DNA from: Metasolibacillus sp.
Lineage (GTDB): Bacteria; Bacillota; Bacilli; Bacillales_A; Planococcaceae
DNA: 64,000 nucleotides
Direction: 5' to 3'
NCBI RefSeq assembly: GCF_025291715.1
Contig: NZ_JAMBIZ010000011.1
Location: 39,456 to 103,455, forward strand
A model generated the notes under the pieces. It was not told the DNA's origin. It searched no databases and was given only the letters and a program-made list of their open reading frames with translations. Every line of letters starts with the position of its first letter. Position 1 is the stretch's first letter. Shown here in pieces: positions 8,256 to 17,106 of the stretch. The translations under genes were made by a program, and so were the position numbers.

Positions 8256-9716
8256 TTAGTTCGCATATTTTTCTACGCGAGCAAGCACCTTCTCTTTACC
8301 AATTAATGCAATTGCATTTGGTAGCTCTGGGCCATGTGTTTGCCCTGTTGTTACAACACGAATTGGCATAAATAAGTTTTTGCCTTTATGTCCTGTTTCT
8401 TTTTGCACAGCTTTAATCGCCGCTTTAATCGATTCAGCATCAAATGTTTCTAACGCTTCTAGCTGCGCTTTTAATGCTGTCATAACCTCTGGCACTTGTT
8501 CACCAGCTAACACTTCTGTAGCCGCTGCGTCGTACTCAATTTCCTCTTTAAAGAACAGCTCTGAAAGCTCCACAATTTCAGCCCCAAAGCTCATTTGGTC
8601 GTGATATAAGCCAATTAATTCAGAAGCCCATGCCGCTTGCTCTTCGTTTAGCTCAGCAGGTAAAAGACCCGCCTTTTGTAAATGTGGTAATGCTAATGCA
8701 ACAACCTCTTCACGTGATAGTTTTTTAATGTATTGGTTGTTCATCCAAGTAAGCTTTGTTTTATCGAACATTGAAGGCGATTTTGATAAGCGCTTTTCAT
8801 CAAATAATTCGATAAATTGCTCCTTCGAGAAAATTTCCTCTTCTCCTTCTGGCGACCAGCCAAGCAGTGCGAAGAAATTGAACATTGCCTCTGGTAAATA
8901 GCCTAAATCTTTATATTGTGCAACGAATTGAATAATCGTTTCGTCACGCTTCGATAACTTTTTACGGTCTTCATTCACGATTAATGTCATATGACCATAT
9001 TGCGGATACTCCCAACCAAACGCATCAAAAATCATCATTTGCTTCGGCGTATTCGATAAATGCTCCTCACCACGGAATACGTGTGAAATCTCCATAAAGT
9101 AATCATCTAACACTACCGCATAGTTATATGTTGGAATACCGTTTGCTTTTACTAGCACCCAGTCACCGATATCCTTCGATTCAAAAACAACCTCACCACG
9201 TACTAAATCCGTGAACTTATACGTTGTATCTGCTGGTACGCGCATACGAATTGTGTACGCTCCACCTGCCGCTTCCTTCGCTGCGACTTCATCCGCTGTT
9301 AAATTGCGGCATTTACCGTCATAAGTTGGTGCAGCAACACCGTTTGCTTTTTGTGCTTCACGGGATGCCTCAAGCTCCTCTGACGTACAGAAGCACTTAT
9401 ATGCTTTCCCTTCTGCAAGTAGACGCTCTGCATGCTCCTTGTAAATATCAAGACGCTCCATTTGGCGATATGGTGCATAAGGACCACCGATGTCGATAGA
9501 TTCGTCAGGAGTGATACCTAACCAGCGTAAATTATCAAGCTGCGATGCTTCTCCACCCTCTACATTACGCTCGATATCTGTATCCTCGATACGCACGATA
9601 AATTTGCCGTTATGATGCTTGGCATATAAATAGTTAAATAATGCTGTACGCGCTCCACCAATATGTAAAAAACCTGTTGGCGATGGCGCATAACGAACAC
9701 GAACTTCTTTCGTCAT
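8256..9716 (-). CDS. gltX: Glutamate--tRNA ligase
   Basis: Class I synthetase (486 residues), in Bacillales usually non-discriminating and charging both tRNA-Glu and tRNA-Gln. [20 protein letters not shown] contains the HIGH motif, and [10 protein letters not shown] the KMSKS loop. The C-terminal anticodon-binding helical domain is complete. AGGAGG lies 8-9 nt upstream of the ATG. In B. subtilis cysE lies between gltX and cysS; here the two ligase genes are adjacent and a serine acetyltransferase lies upstream of ispF instead. Confidence 0.98.
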   Translation of the reverse strand: MTKEVRVRYAPSPTGFLHIGGARTALFNYLYAKHHNGKFIVRIEDTDIERNVEGGEASQLDNLRWLGITPDESIDIGGPYAPYRQMERLDIYKEHAERLLAEGKAYKCFCTSEELEASREAQKANGVAAPTYDGKCRNLTADEVAAKEAAGGAYTIRMRVPADTTYKFTDLVRGEVVFESKDIGDWVLVKANGIPTYNYAVVLDDYFMEISHVFRGEEHLSNTPKQMMIFDAFGWEYPQYGHMTLIVNEDRKKLSKRDETIIQFVAQYKDLGYLPEAMFNFFALLGWSPEGEEEIFSKEQFIELFDEKRLSKSPSMFDKTKLTWMNNQYIKKLSREEVVALALPHLQKAGLLPAELNEEQAAWASELIGLYHDQMSFGAEIVELSELFFKEEIEYDAAATEVLAGEQVPEVMTALKAQLEALETFDAESIKAAIKAVQKETGHKGKNLFMPIRVVTTGQTHGPELPNAIALIGKEKVLARVEKYAN

Positions 9717-9846
9717 TGTAAAAGCCTCCTATATTTTAAGTCCTGAAAAAAAATTTCCCGACCTACTTAACTTTGTCCATTTTACCATTGTCCCTATACA
9801 AATAAAAGTAGGGATAACACAATTCAATATGTGTAAAATATCAATT

Positions 9847-9889
9847 GAAAAAACTGCGAGAAAAAGCCTAATACACCATTCCCTCGCAG
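9847..9889 (-). terminator. Terminator after ispF
   Basis: A 7-bp GC-rich stem (9854-9860 with 9883-9889) is followed by six T on the minus strand, separating ispF from gltX. Confidence 0.75.
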
Positions 9890-9896
9890 CCATCGC

Positions 9897-10373
9897 TTAT
9901 TTTTTGATTAATAAAATTGTTGCTAATGCCGCAATCCCTTCCTCACGACCAACAAAGCCTAGCTTCTCCGTCGTTGTAGCCTTGACATTTACCTGAGATG
10001 CATCCGCATTTAATAGCTCTGCAATTCGATTGCGCATCGGCTCAATATACGGTGCCATTTTAGGACGCTGTGCCATAATTGTCGCATCTACATTTCCTAG
10101 CACATATCCTTTCTCTTCAACGATTTTCCAAATATATTGCAGTAATTCTGCTGAATCTGCATCCTTCCACTCTGGGTCTGTATCAGGGAAATGACGCCCG
10201 ATATCACCTTCACCAATTGCGCCAAGCGCCGCATCCGTAATTGTGTGTAATAAAACATCCGCATCTGAATGTCCTAAAAGCCCTCGCTCATGCGGAATTT
10301 CAATACCGCCTAAAATTAATTTGCGCCCTTCCGCAAATGCATGTACATCATAGCCTTGTCCTACTCGAAACAT
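9897..10373 (-). CDS. ispF: 2-C-methyl-D-erythritol 2,4-cyclodiphosphate synthase
   Basis: IspF (158 residues) catalyses the fifth step of the MEP isoprenoid pathway. Seen are [11 protein letters not shown] with metal-binding Asp/His, [36 protein letters not shown] and [20 protein letters not shown]. The second of two closely spaced ATG codons (10371-10373) is chosen because AAAGGA is 8 nt away and the protein then matches the 158-residue family length. Its usual partner ispD lies 2.4 kb away rather than adjacent. Confidence 0.96.
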   Translation of the reverse strand: MFRVGQGYDVHAFAEGRKLILGGIEIPHERGLLGHSDADVLLHTITDAALGAIGEGDIGRHFPDTDPEWKDADSAELLQYIWKIVEEKGYVLGNVDATIMAQRPKMAPYIEPMRNRIAELLNADASQVNVKATTTEKLGFVGREEGIAALATILLIKK

Positions 10374-10430
10374 ATTCATCTTCCTTTAATTACGTATTTA
10401 CTTTCTATCATACCAAAATTTCCTTTGAAA

Positions 10431-10475
10431 TAGGAAAGAGCGTGCCCAAAAATATCATTTTGAGATACGCTCTAC
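10431..10475 (-). terminator. Terminator after the serine acetyltransferase gene
   Basis: Outer stem 10437-10443 with 10467-10473 and an inner A/T-rich stem are followed by a pyrimidine-rich tract on the minus strand. Confidence 0.65.
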
Positions 10476-10481
10476 AAACCT

Positions 10482-11423
10482 TTAAATATGGTATTCAATA
10501 TTTTTCATCTGGCTATTGCTAATATTCGGTGATGGCTGTGAATTATAAACGCGAGAATATGGCGGCACAGAATGCGTCAACCAAATGTTACTTCCTAATA
10601 CGGAATCATGACCGATTGTCGTTTCTCCACCTAAAATCGTTGCACCCGCATAAATAACTACATTGTCCTCAATATTCGGATGACGTTTAATGCCTTTAAT
10701 CGGATTGCCATTCGCATCAAGCGGGAAGCTTAATGCCCCCAGCGTTACGCCTTGATAGACCTTAACATTTTTACCAATCGTACACGTCTCCCCAATTACT
10801 ACCCCCGTACCATGGTCGATAAAGAAGGATTCGCCAATCGATGCTCCAGGATGAATATCAATCCCCGTTAAACGATGTGCATGCTCTGACATAATACGCG
10901 GTACAATTTGCACACCCATTTCATACAATTCATGTGCAATACGATGAATAAACATTGCCACAATTGATGGATAGCTTAGCAAAATCTCTTCTGTTGATAG
11001 CGCCGCTGGATCTCCGTTGTAAGCAGCTTGAATATCCGTTTGCAACACCTTGCGAATGATTGGGAAGCGCGCTACTAAATTCATCACAATTTTATCTGCA
11101 TGGTCACGGCAATAAGTACCGCATTTCGTTGGGTCGCTATCTTCCATATTATAAATAAGCACTTTTTCAATAATATCGCGTAAATCAAGTGCAGCCTCAC
11201 GTAATTTATTGCTGCTTATGATATTAATACGTACCTCATCAATCGGTGGCGTCGTGTAAATACCTGGGAACAACACTTCATGAAATTTATCTAAAATTTT
11301 ATAAATTTGGTCACGACCAACAAAGCCAATTGAATTTTCAATGTCCACATATTGTTTATTTATATCATCTAAAGAGCTCGTAATTGCTGGTACTTTTTCA
11401 TTCAGCCATTCATTTAAATTCAT
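10482..11423 (-). CDS. epsC: Serine O-acetyltransferase, EpsC type
   Basis: This enzyme makes O-acetylserine from serine and acetyl-CoA, the first step of cysteine synthesis. The C-terminal half is a left-handed beta-helix with hexapeptide repeats: IHPGASIGESFFIDHGTG, VVIGETCTIGKNVKVYQGV, HPNIEDNVVIYAGATILGG. At 313 residues it is longer than CysE of B. subtilis and resembles the EpsC family. The ATG at 11421-11423 follows AAGGGA at 12 nt. It stands alone between ispF and the divergent ferredoxin reductase, so the classical gltX-cysE-cysS order is altered. Confidence 0.9.
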   Translation of the reverse strand: MNLNEWLNEKVPAITSSLDDINKQYVDIENSIGFVGRDQIYKILDKFHEVLFPGIYTTPPIDEVRINIISSNKLREAALDLRDIIEKVLIYNMEDSDPTKCGTYCRDHADKIVMNLVARFPIIRKVLQTDIQAAYNGDPAALSTEEILLSYPSIVAMFIHRIAHELYEMGVQIVPRIMSEHAHRLTGIDIHPGASIGESFFIDHGTGVVIGETCTIGKNVKVYQGVTLGALSFPLDANGNPIKGIKRHPNIEDNVVIYAGATILGGETTIGHDSVLGSNIWLTHSVPPYSRVYNSQPSPNISNSQMKNIEYHI

Positions 11424-11635
11424 AACAACAAAACATCCCTTCAATTTTCTAATTAATCATATAATAATACTTGTGTTTTTATAAGGTTACAAAAGATTAC
11501 GACTGTTTGCAACAATTCGTTTTATTTTCAGCTGTTTGTTAAATCTTTTCAACAAGCCATTATGAGTTACAAAGCTTTATCGTAAAGTAGGCTCTTATTG
11601 TTACTACCGCTCTTTTCTTTTCTAAAATTTCATGC

Positions 11636-11641
11636 TATGAT
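11636..11641 (+). promoter_or_regulatory. Possible extended -10 element for the ferredoxin reductase gene
   Basis: TGC-TATGAT (TGn extended -10) lies 17 nt before the Fur-like box; no convincing -35 is seen. The rest of the 288-nt divergent gap shows no other clear signal. Confidence 0.4.
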
Positions 11642-11657
11642 AAAAAATAATCAATAA

Positions 11658-11672
11658 TGATAATCGTTATCA
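11658..11672 (+). promoter_or_regulatory. Fur box upstream of ferredoxin--NADP reductase
   Basis: TGATAATCGTTATCA matches the Bacillus 7-1-7 Fur consensus TGATAATnATTATCA at 14 of 15 positions. It lies about 40 nt before the start codon, in a position to block transcription when iron is plentiful. Confidence 0.8.
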
Positions 11673-11711
11673 ATTAAAAATTACCATTTTATTAAGGATG
11701 GAGCGACATAA

Positions 11712-12764
11712 ATGCAAAATATATATGATGTAACAATTATCGGTGGTGGTCCAGCTGGATTGTACAGCGCTTTTTACAGCGGGTTGCGTGGGCTAAAAAC
11801 GAAGCTGATTGAAAGTCAGCAAGAGCTTGGTGGGAAAGTGCTGCTTTATCCTGAAAAGCTAATTTGGGATGTTGGCGGTCACCCTCCCGTACTTGGAGGA
11901 CAATTTGTGAAGCAATTAGTTGAGCAAGCAAAGGTGTTTGACCCAACTATTTTAACAGGAACAAAGGTTGACTTCGTAGAGCGCCAAGATGATTTATTCA
12001 TCATACACACAGCTGATGGTAGCCTTCATTATTCAAAAACAATACTACTAGCTGTAGGTGGGGGCATTATTAATCCACAGAAACTTACTTTAGAAGGCGC
12101 AGAAAAATATGAAATGGCCAACCTACATTATACTGTGCAATCATACCAACGCTTTGTTAACAAGGATATTATTATCTCTGGTGGTGGTAACGCTGCTATT
12201 GATTGGGCAGTAGAGCTTAGCCCACTTGCTAAAAGCATTACAGTCATCTATCGTAAGGAAAAACTATCTGCTCATGAGGCAACAATTCAAGAGGCAATCC
12301 ATGCTGGTGTTAAAATTGAATGCAATACAACCATTACAAAGCTCATATCTAATGCAGATAAAACCGCTATTCAATTCGTTACATGTGAAAATGCCATCAC
12401 AAAGGAAAGCATTGTCCGCCCAATTGATGAGGTCATTGTCAGCCACGGCTACAATTATGAAGCCTCATTAGAATTTGACCAAGCGATCGCTATTCCTAAA
12501 AAGGATGACTATTACTTTGAAGGAAAAGCAACAGGTGAAACAGCACAGCCTGGCATTTTCGCAGCAGGTGATATTTTATCATTTGAAGGCAAGGTCAACT
12601 TGCTTATTGGCACTTTCCAAGATGCCGCAAATGCAGTTAATTCAATTAAAACATACTTAGAACCTGATGCTTATCGCTACGGCATGGTATCCTCACACAA
12701 CGATTTATTTAAAGAGAAGAACCGTGCAATTATTGAAGAACGCTTTGCACCAGTAGAAAATTAA
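11712..12764 (+). CDS. Ferredoxin--NADP(+) reductase, thioredoxin-reductase-like (YumC/YcgT type)
   Basis: This 350-residue FAD/NADPH flavoprotein belongs to the bacterial TrxR-like FNR family, which reduces ferredoxin/flavodoxin. FAD binding: VTIIGGGPAGLYSAF near residues 8-22. NADP binding: ISGGGNAAIDWAVEL. The second FAD motif is GIFAAGDIL near residue 281. The CxxC of thioredoxin reductase is missing, as expected for FNR. The SD is AAGGATGGAG. A Fur box upstream suggests iron-starvation induction, as known for B. subtilis ycgT. It is transcribed against ispF/ispD and ends in a shared bidirectional terminator. Confidence 0.92.
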   Translation: MQNIYDVTIIGGGPAGLYSAFYSGLRGLKTKLIESQQELGGKVLLYPEKLIWDVGGHPPVLGGQFVKQLVEQAKVFDPTILTGTKVDFVERQDDLFIIHTADGSLHYSKTILLAVGGGIINPQKLTLEGAEKYEMANLHYTVQSYQRFVNKDIIISGGGNAAIDWAVELSPLAKSITVIYRKEKLSAHEATIQEAIHAGVKIECNTTITKLISNADKTAIQFVTCENAITKESIVRPIDEVIVSHGYNYEASLEFDQAIAIPKKDDYYFEGKATGETAQPGIFAAGDILSFEGKVNLLIGTFQDAANAVNSIKTYLEPDAYRYGMVSSHNDLFKEKNRAIIEERFAPVEN

Positions 12765-12798
12765 AAATGAGGACTGGCAATTGCCAGTCCTCATTTTT
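12763..12798. terminator. Perfect bidirectional terminator between fpr-like gene and ispD
   Basis: A perfect 18-bp inverted repeat with no spacer, A-run on one side and T-run on the other. It includes parts of both stop codons, so the two convergent genes share one terminator. Confidence 0.9.
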
Positions 12799-13480
12799 AA
12801 TGCGCACGCTTACGTAAAATCGCTTCACCGAATAATAAATCCTCTTGTGTCGTCATTTTCAAATTCTCGTAGCTGCTTTCAACAATATGCACCTCATGTC
12901 CAAGTCGTTCCACAAGCATAGCCTCATCTGTACCTAAAAAGCCAACTTTTTCTGCCACATCCGCAGCCTCCGCTAATAAATCAAAGCGAAATGCCTGTGG
13001 TGTCTGAATCGACCATAAATTATCACGCTCAACCGTTTCTGCAATTACTGTGCCACGTACCTTTTTCATCGTATCCTTCGCACGAACTCCAGCAATCGCT
13101 GCACCTTTTTCATAAGCAACTGTCGCTAATTGTGCAATAATTTCCTCGGTAATAAAGGGTCTAGCTGCATCATGTACTAGAACGATTTCCACCTGCTCCA
13201 TCGCCTTCAAGCATGAATGAACAGAATGCTGTCGCTCCTCGCCACCAGCAGGTAAACCTTTTACTTTCGTAATACTATAGCGTTCAAGCAATCCTTCAAT
13301 AAAAGCCTTTTCTTCAGGCTTTACTGCTAGCCAAATACCTGTGCAATTATTATCCTGCTCAAATATTTCTAGTGTGTGTACTAAAATAGGTTTTTCTAAA
13401 AGTGGCAAAAACAATTTATTTTGCCCTGCCCCCATTCGCTTTCCACTGCCTGCAGCAGGTAACACTACTTCATATTGCAT
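12797..13480 (-). CDS. ispD: 2-C-methyl-D-erythritol 4-phosphate cytidylyltransferase
   Basis: IspD (227 residues) transfers CMP to MEP in the isoprenoid pathway. The nucleotide-binding VVLPAAGSGKRMGAGQNKLF is at the N-terminus (residues about 5-23), followed by VLVHDAARPFI and GVRAKDTMKKV, and FLGTDEAMLVERLG near the C-terminus. It lies 11 nt after yacL, the conserved order. Confidence 0.96.
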   Translation of the reverse strand: MQYEVVLPAAGSGKRMGAGQNKLFLPLLEKPILVHTLEIFEQDNNCTGIWLAVKPEEKAFIEGLLERYSITKVKGLPAGGEERQHSVHSCLKAMEQVEIVLVHDAARPFITEEIIAQLATVAYEKGAAIAGVRAKDTMKKVRGTVIAETVERDNLWSIQTPQAFRFDLLAEAADVAEKVGFLGTDEAMLVERLGHEVHIVESSYENLKMTTQEDLLFGEAILRKRAH

Positions 13481-13491
13481 TCGCTCACTTC

Positions 13492-14562
13492 CTAACTTTC
13501 TTTTGGCTTAGCAAAAATCATCCGCCCTGCTGATGTTTGTAGCACGCTCGTTACCGTCACTGTAAGCGCCTGCCCGATATAGCTACGACCACCCTCTACA
13601 ACAATCATCGTGCCATCATCTAAATAGGCAACACCCTGGTTATGTTCCTTGCCATCCTTAATAACGACAACCTGCATATCTTCACCTGGAATGACAACAG
13701 GCTTCACTGCATTTGCTAAATCATTAATATTTAATACTTGCACATTGTGTAAATCACATACTTTATTTAAATTAAAATCATTCGTTAAAATTTGTGCATT
13801 GCGCTGTTTTGCTAAGCGAACAAGCTTTAGGTCAACCTCCTGCACATCATCAAAATCATCATCTACAATCAATACTTGCGATGCGCGTTCATCCTGTAGT
13901 CTCTTTAAAATATCTAAGCCTCGGCGACCACGCGTACGCTTTAATGTATCGGATGAATCTGCAATATGCTGCAGCTCAGTTAACACAAACTGCGGAACAA
14001 CTAGTGCACCTTCCACAAAGCCTGTTGCTGAAATATCCGCAATACGTCCATCAATAATAACACTCGTATCCAAGAGCTTTGATAATGCTGCATCCTCCTG
14101 CATTGCTGATTTCTTTTTCTGCGCACTATTTTTTGAGGTAAATAGCTGCAACAGCTCTTCTCTCTGCTTAAAGCCAATACGGAACCCTAAATAACCGAGC
14201 ATAATTGAAAAGACTACGGGTAGTACCTCTGCCACACCAGGAACAGGAATACGCTCCACTGCAAAGCCGATAAAATATGCGACAATCAAGCCGACAATTA
14301 AGCCGAGTGAACCGAATAATAAATCAGCCACTGGCAGCTTAAATAGCACTTCCTCCATCCAAACAATTAACCTAACAAAATAGTCAGATAATAAAAACGA
14401 CAAGACAAATAACAAACTCGCCCCTAAAATAATCGACACAATCGGATTGTCAAGCCACGGATTAGAAGATAAATGCATAAACTCATATAATGGCGGTAAA
14501 AAAATAAAGCCTAACGTTCCTCCGATTAGTAAAAAGGCAATTTGAATAATTTTCTTTAACAT
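13492..14562 (-). CDS. yacL: PIN/TRAM-domain membrane protein YacL
   Basis: The 356-residue protein has four predicted membrane segments in residues about 1-130, then a PIN ribonuclease-like domain opening with LLDTSVIIDGRIADI (acidic metal-site residues), containing SDTLKRTRGRRGLDIL and ILTNDFNLNKV, and a C-terminal TRAM RNA-binding domain with LDDGTMIVVEGG. The cellular role is poorly known. The ATG at 14560-14562 is chosen because AAAGGA lies 9 nt upstream. It precedes ispD; the gene normally upstream, disA, is missing. Confidence 0.93.
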   Translation of the reverse strand: MLKKIIQIAFLLIGGTLGFIFLPPLYEFMHLSSNPWLDNPIVSIILGASLLFVLSFLLSDYFVRLIVWMEEVLFKLPVADLLFGSLGLIVGLIVAYFIGFAVERIPVPGVAEVLPVVFSIMLGYLGFRIGFKQREELLQLFTSKNSAQKKKSAMQEDAALSKLLDTSVIIDGRIADISATGFVEGALVVPQFVLTELQHIADSSDTLKRTRGRRGLDILKRLQDERASQVLIVDDDFDDVQEVDLKLVRLAKQRNAQILTNDFNLNKVCDLHNVQVLNINDLANAVKPVVIPGEDMQVVVIKDGKEHNQGVAYLDDGTMIVVEGGRSYIGQALTVTVTSVLQTSAGRMIFAKPKES

Positions 14563-14644
14563 CCCTTCACATCCTTTCCTTGACAATAATTATACAATGT
14601 TCTGCGTTTTAATGCGATGAACAGCCTATAATATTTTTCAAAAG

Positions 14645-14715
14645 TATATCGTTAACAGATATATCGATGCACGATATATTGTTTATATCGACATCCGATA
14701 TAACGACATACGATA
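14645..14715 (+). promoter_or_regulatory. Array of PadR-type operators overlapping the padR promoter
   Basis: Perfect inverted repeats ATATATCG-N5-CGATATAT (14659-14679) and TATATCG-N5-CGATATA (14684-14702), plus an imperfect TATATCG-N5-AGATATA (14645-14663) and a half-matching copy at 14703-14715. All share a 5-nt spacer. Together they cover the promoter and run to the SD. Confidence 0.75.
14652..14680 (+). promoter_or_regulatory. padR operon promoter
   Basis: TTAACA (14652-14657), 17 nt, TATATT (14675-14680). Both hexamers lie inside the operator repeats, as expected for autorepression. Confidence 0.7.
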
Positions 14716-14727
14716 GGAGTGACTACA

Positions 14728-15045
14728 ATGGAGAAACATTCCCCATTAACAGAAGGGGTTTACTATATTCTTTTAGCTCTCTACGAACCGAGACATGGCT
14801 ACGGAATTATGCAATTCGTTTCAGAGCTGAGCAAGGGGCGAGTAGAGCTTGGTGCTGGTACCATCTATGGTGCAATCCAAACATTGGTTAAGAAAAGCTG
14901 GATTATGCCACTTGAAGAAGATGGACGTAAAAAGGAATATGTCATTACAGATGAAGGCAAGGTAATTGTTGAGCAGGAAGTACAACGATTACATGAGCTA
15001 TATGAAAACGGATTACTCGTAACGAAGGGGGAAAACGAGAAATGA
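14728..15045 (+). CDS. PadR family transcriptional regulator
   Basis: This small PadR-type repressor (105 residues) has a winged HTH: LTEGVYYILLALYEPRHGYG, then GAGTIYGAIQTLVKKSWI (recognition helix and turn), LEEDGRKKEYVITDEGK (wing), and a short dimerisation helix. The ATG at 14728 is chosen, with AGGAG 8 nt upstream; an in-frame GTG three codons earlier overlaps the SD. Palindromes in front of the gene suggest autoregulation. It overlaps the next gene by 4 nt and occupies the place where disA is expected. Confidence 0.92.
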   Translation: MEKHSPLTEGVYYILLALYEPRHGYGIMQFVSELSKGRVELGAGTIYGAIQTLVKKSWIMPLEEDGRKKEYVITDEGKVIVEQEVQRLHELYENGLLVTKGENEK

Positions 15046-15584
15046 AGAAGACAATATATCGATTTTTTGTGGATGATGCCAAAGAAGAAGCTTGGCTAAA
15101 CGAAATGAGCGCACAGGGATGGCATTTTCAAAAGATGCGGCTGTGCTTTTACACATTTGTCAAAGATGAGAGCCAACAATATATTTACCGATTAGAATTA
15201 ATCAATGGACAGCCTGTTAAGGAGCAGAAAGAATATATAACCTTTTTAGAGGACAGTGGGATTACTATTGTTCAACAGTTCGGTGGTTGGATTTATACAA
15301 GAAAGAACGCAACGGCCGGTTCATATGAATTATTTTCAGATTATACATCGAAAATAACTTATACGAAAAAAGAGTTGAAAATTTCTGCTTTTTCCCTGTT
15401 TCCGATGGCTATTTTAGGCATTGTTAATTTTATCAATGCAGCGAACAGGGATGATAATTTTAGCTATGTATGCCTTCTTACCGCCATCCTTTGTATGATT
15501 GCATCAATCTTGATTATACTTTCCACCTACCAATTATATCAACGAAAAAAAGCCTTAGAAAAACAGCAGCAGCTATTTGAATAA
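15042..15584 (+). CDS. DUF2812 domain membrane protein
   Basis: The 180-residue protein has a soluble N-terminal DUF2812-like domain (IYRFFVDDAKEEAWLNEM, QGWHFQKM, near residues 4-35) and two transmembrane segments at about residues 112-132 and 142-162. Genes of this family are commonly the partner of a PadR repressor, as here by ATGA overlap, and a role in membrane stress or drug sensing has been proposed for such pairs; the biochemical function is unknown. A long inverted repeat lies directly after it. Confidence 0.85.
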   Translation: MKKTIYRFFVDDAKEEAWLNEMSAQGWHFQKMRLCFYTFVKDESQQYIYRLELINGQPVKEQKEYITFLEDSGITIVQQFGGWIYTRKNATAGSYELFSDYTSKITYTKKELKISAFSLFPMAILGIVNFINAANRDDNFSYVCLLTAILCMIASILIILSTYQLYQRKKALEKQQQLFE

Positions 15585-15589
15585 ATAAA

Positions 15590-15634
15590 GTGTCAGGCAC
15601 ACAAACAATTCAGAATTGTTTGTGTGCCTGACAC
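15590..15634. repeat. Perfect 22-bp inverted repeat with GTGTCAGGCAC ends (dispersed element, terminator-like)
   Basis: Two perfect 22-nt arms (15590-15611 and 15613-15634) are separated by one base, placed between convergent DUF2812 and radA. A near-identical single arm (20 of 22) occurs at 23378-23399, so this looks like a dispersed genomic repeat which may also terminate transcription; no long T-run follows on either strand. Confidence 0.75.
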
Positions 15635-15639
15635 CCTGA

Positions 15640-17016
15640 CTAGAGCTCGTTAAAACAGAGGCGTAAGCTATCGCCAATTGTCTCGACGCCAACAACTTGA
15701 ATACCGGGTGGGAAATCCCATCCACCAATATTCGAGGCAGGGATAAAGGCTCGTTGGAAGCCTAGCTTTGCCGCCTCCTGGACACGCTGCTCGATGCGTG
15801 AAACACGGCGTACCTCTCCTGTTAAGCCGACCTCTCCGATAAAGCAATCCGTTGCTCTTACAGCTTGATCTTTAAAGCTTGATACAATGGACGTCAAAAC
15901 GGCTAAATCAATTGCAGGCTCATCCAGTTTCACTCCGCCCGCTACCTTAATATACGCGTCCTGTGCCTGTAGCATCATACCCATGCGTTTTTCCAGCACC
16001 GCCATTAATAACTGGACACGGTTTTGATCCACTCCTGTTGCCATACGCTTCGGATAATTAAAGCTAGTTGGCGTTATAAGCGATTGAATTTCAACTAAAA
16101 TTGGGCGCGTACCTTCCATCGAAGCGACAATTGTTGAACCAGCTACCCCTTGTGAGCGCTCCTGTAAAAATAGCTCAGATGGGTTTAGCACTTCCTTTAA
16201 GCCAGCCTGCAGCATTTCAAAAATCGCAATTTCATTTGTTGAACCAAAACGGTTTTTTTGGCTACGTAAAATGCGATGGTTGTGATGACGCTCTCCTTCA
16301 AAATACAGCACTGTATCTACCATATGCTCTAAAAGGCGCGGGCCTGCAATTTGCCCCTCTTTCGTGACATGCCCTACAAGGAAAATGGCGATATTTCTCG
16401 TTTTCGCAATGCGCATAAGCTCTGCAGTACATTCTCTAACTTGCGACACGCTACCAGGCGCACTTGTCACCTCTGGATGATGCACCGTTTGAATCGAATC
16501 GACCACTACAAATTTCGGCTGAACTTCATCAATCGTTTGATTTAAAAACTCTAGATTTGTCTCTGAATAAATATACAGCTCCTGTGATTTAACACCCAAA
16601 CGCTCTGCGCGCAGCTTTGTTTGACGAATCGATTCCTCTCCAGAAATGTATAGCACACGCTGCCCACGATTAGATAACAGTGCAGACACTTGTAGCAGTA
16701 AAGTTGATTTCCCTATACCTGGATCGCCACCGATTAACACAAGTGAACCCGCCACAATACCGCCACCAAGCACGCGATTTAACTCTGTCATTTCCGTTAT
16801 GATACGAGACTCTTCCTCTGTTTCTACTGACATAATCGGTACGGCCTTTTGCAATGTCGCATTAGAATGCTGGAAAGCGCCACGAGGTCCCTTCACAATG
16901 ACCTCTACCTCTTCCACCATCGTATTCCACTGTCCACATCCTGGACAACGCCCCATCCATTTTGCTGATTCATATCCACAGGAATTACATGTAAATTTTG
17001 TTTTCTTTTTTGCCAT
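15640..17016 (-). CDS. radA: DNA repair protein RadA
   Basis: RadA (458 residues) is a RecA-like ATPase helping branch migration of recombination intermediates. The N-terminal zinc finger is CNSCG...CPGCGQW (residues about 10-31). The Walker A is [14 protein letters not shown], the RadA-specific KNRFGSTNE motif is present, and the C-terminal Lon-protease-like domain contains [12 protein letters not shown] and [10 protein letters not shown]. The length is standard. A terminator from the upstream hypothetical gene indicates its own promoter rather than clpC read-through. Confidence 0.97.
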   Translation of the reverse strand: MAKKKTKFTCNSCGYESAKWMGRCPGCGQWNTMVEEVEVIVKGPRGAFQHSNATLQKAVPIMSVETEEESRIITEMTELNRVLGGGIVAGSLVLIGGDPGIGKSTLLLQVSALLSNRGQRVLYISGEESIRQTKLRAERLGVKSQELYIYSETNLEFLNQTIDEVQPKFVVVDSIQTVHHPEVTSAPGSVSQVRECTAELMRIAKTRNIAIFLVGHVTKEGQIAGPRLLEHMVDTVLYFEGERHHNHRILRSQKNRFGSTNEIAIFEMLQAGLKEVLNPSELFLQERSQGVAGSTIVASMEGTRPILVEIQSLITPTSFNYPKRMATGVDQNRVQLLMAVLEKRMGMMLQAQDAYIKVAGGVKLDEPAIDLAVLTSIVSSFKDQAVRATDCFIGEVGLTGEVRRVSRIEQRVQEAAKLGFQRAFIPASNIGGWDFPPGIQVVGVETIGDSLRLCFNEL

Positions 17017-17066
17017 GATGCCTCCGATGTTTTTTATTTTATTATAGCAAAGTTTAATCGCTACAT

Positions 17067-17097
17067 GAAAAACACCTAATGCCTAACGCATTAAGTG
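17067..17097 (-). terminator. Terminator upstream of radA
   Basis: A 10-bp stem (17073-17082 with 17088-17097, one G-U pair) and a T-run on the minus strand end transcription of the 17107-18599 gene pair. Confidence 0.8.
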
Positions 17098-17106
17098 CTG
17101 TTTATT

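Noticed and set aside
13649..14194. Long plus-strand open frame opposite yacL
   Set aside because: It covers a well-conserved PIN-TRAM gene on the other strand and has no SD or domain.
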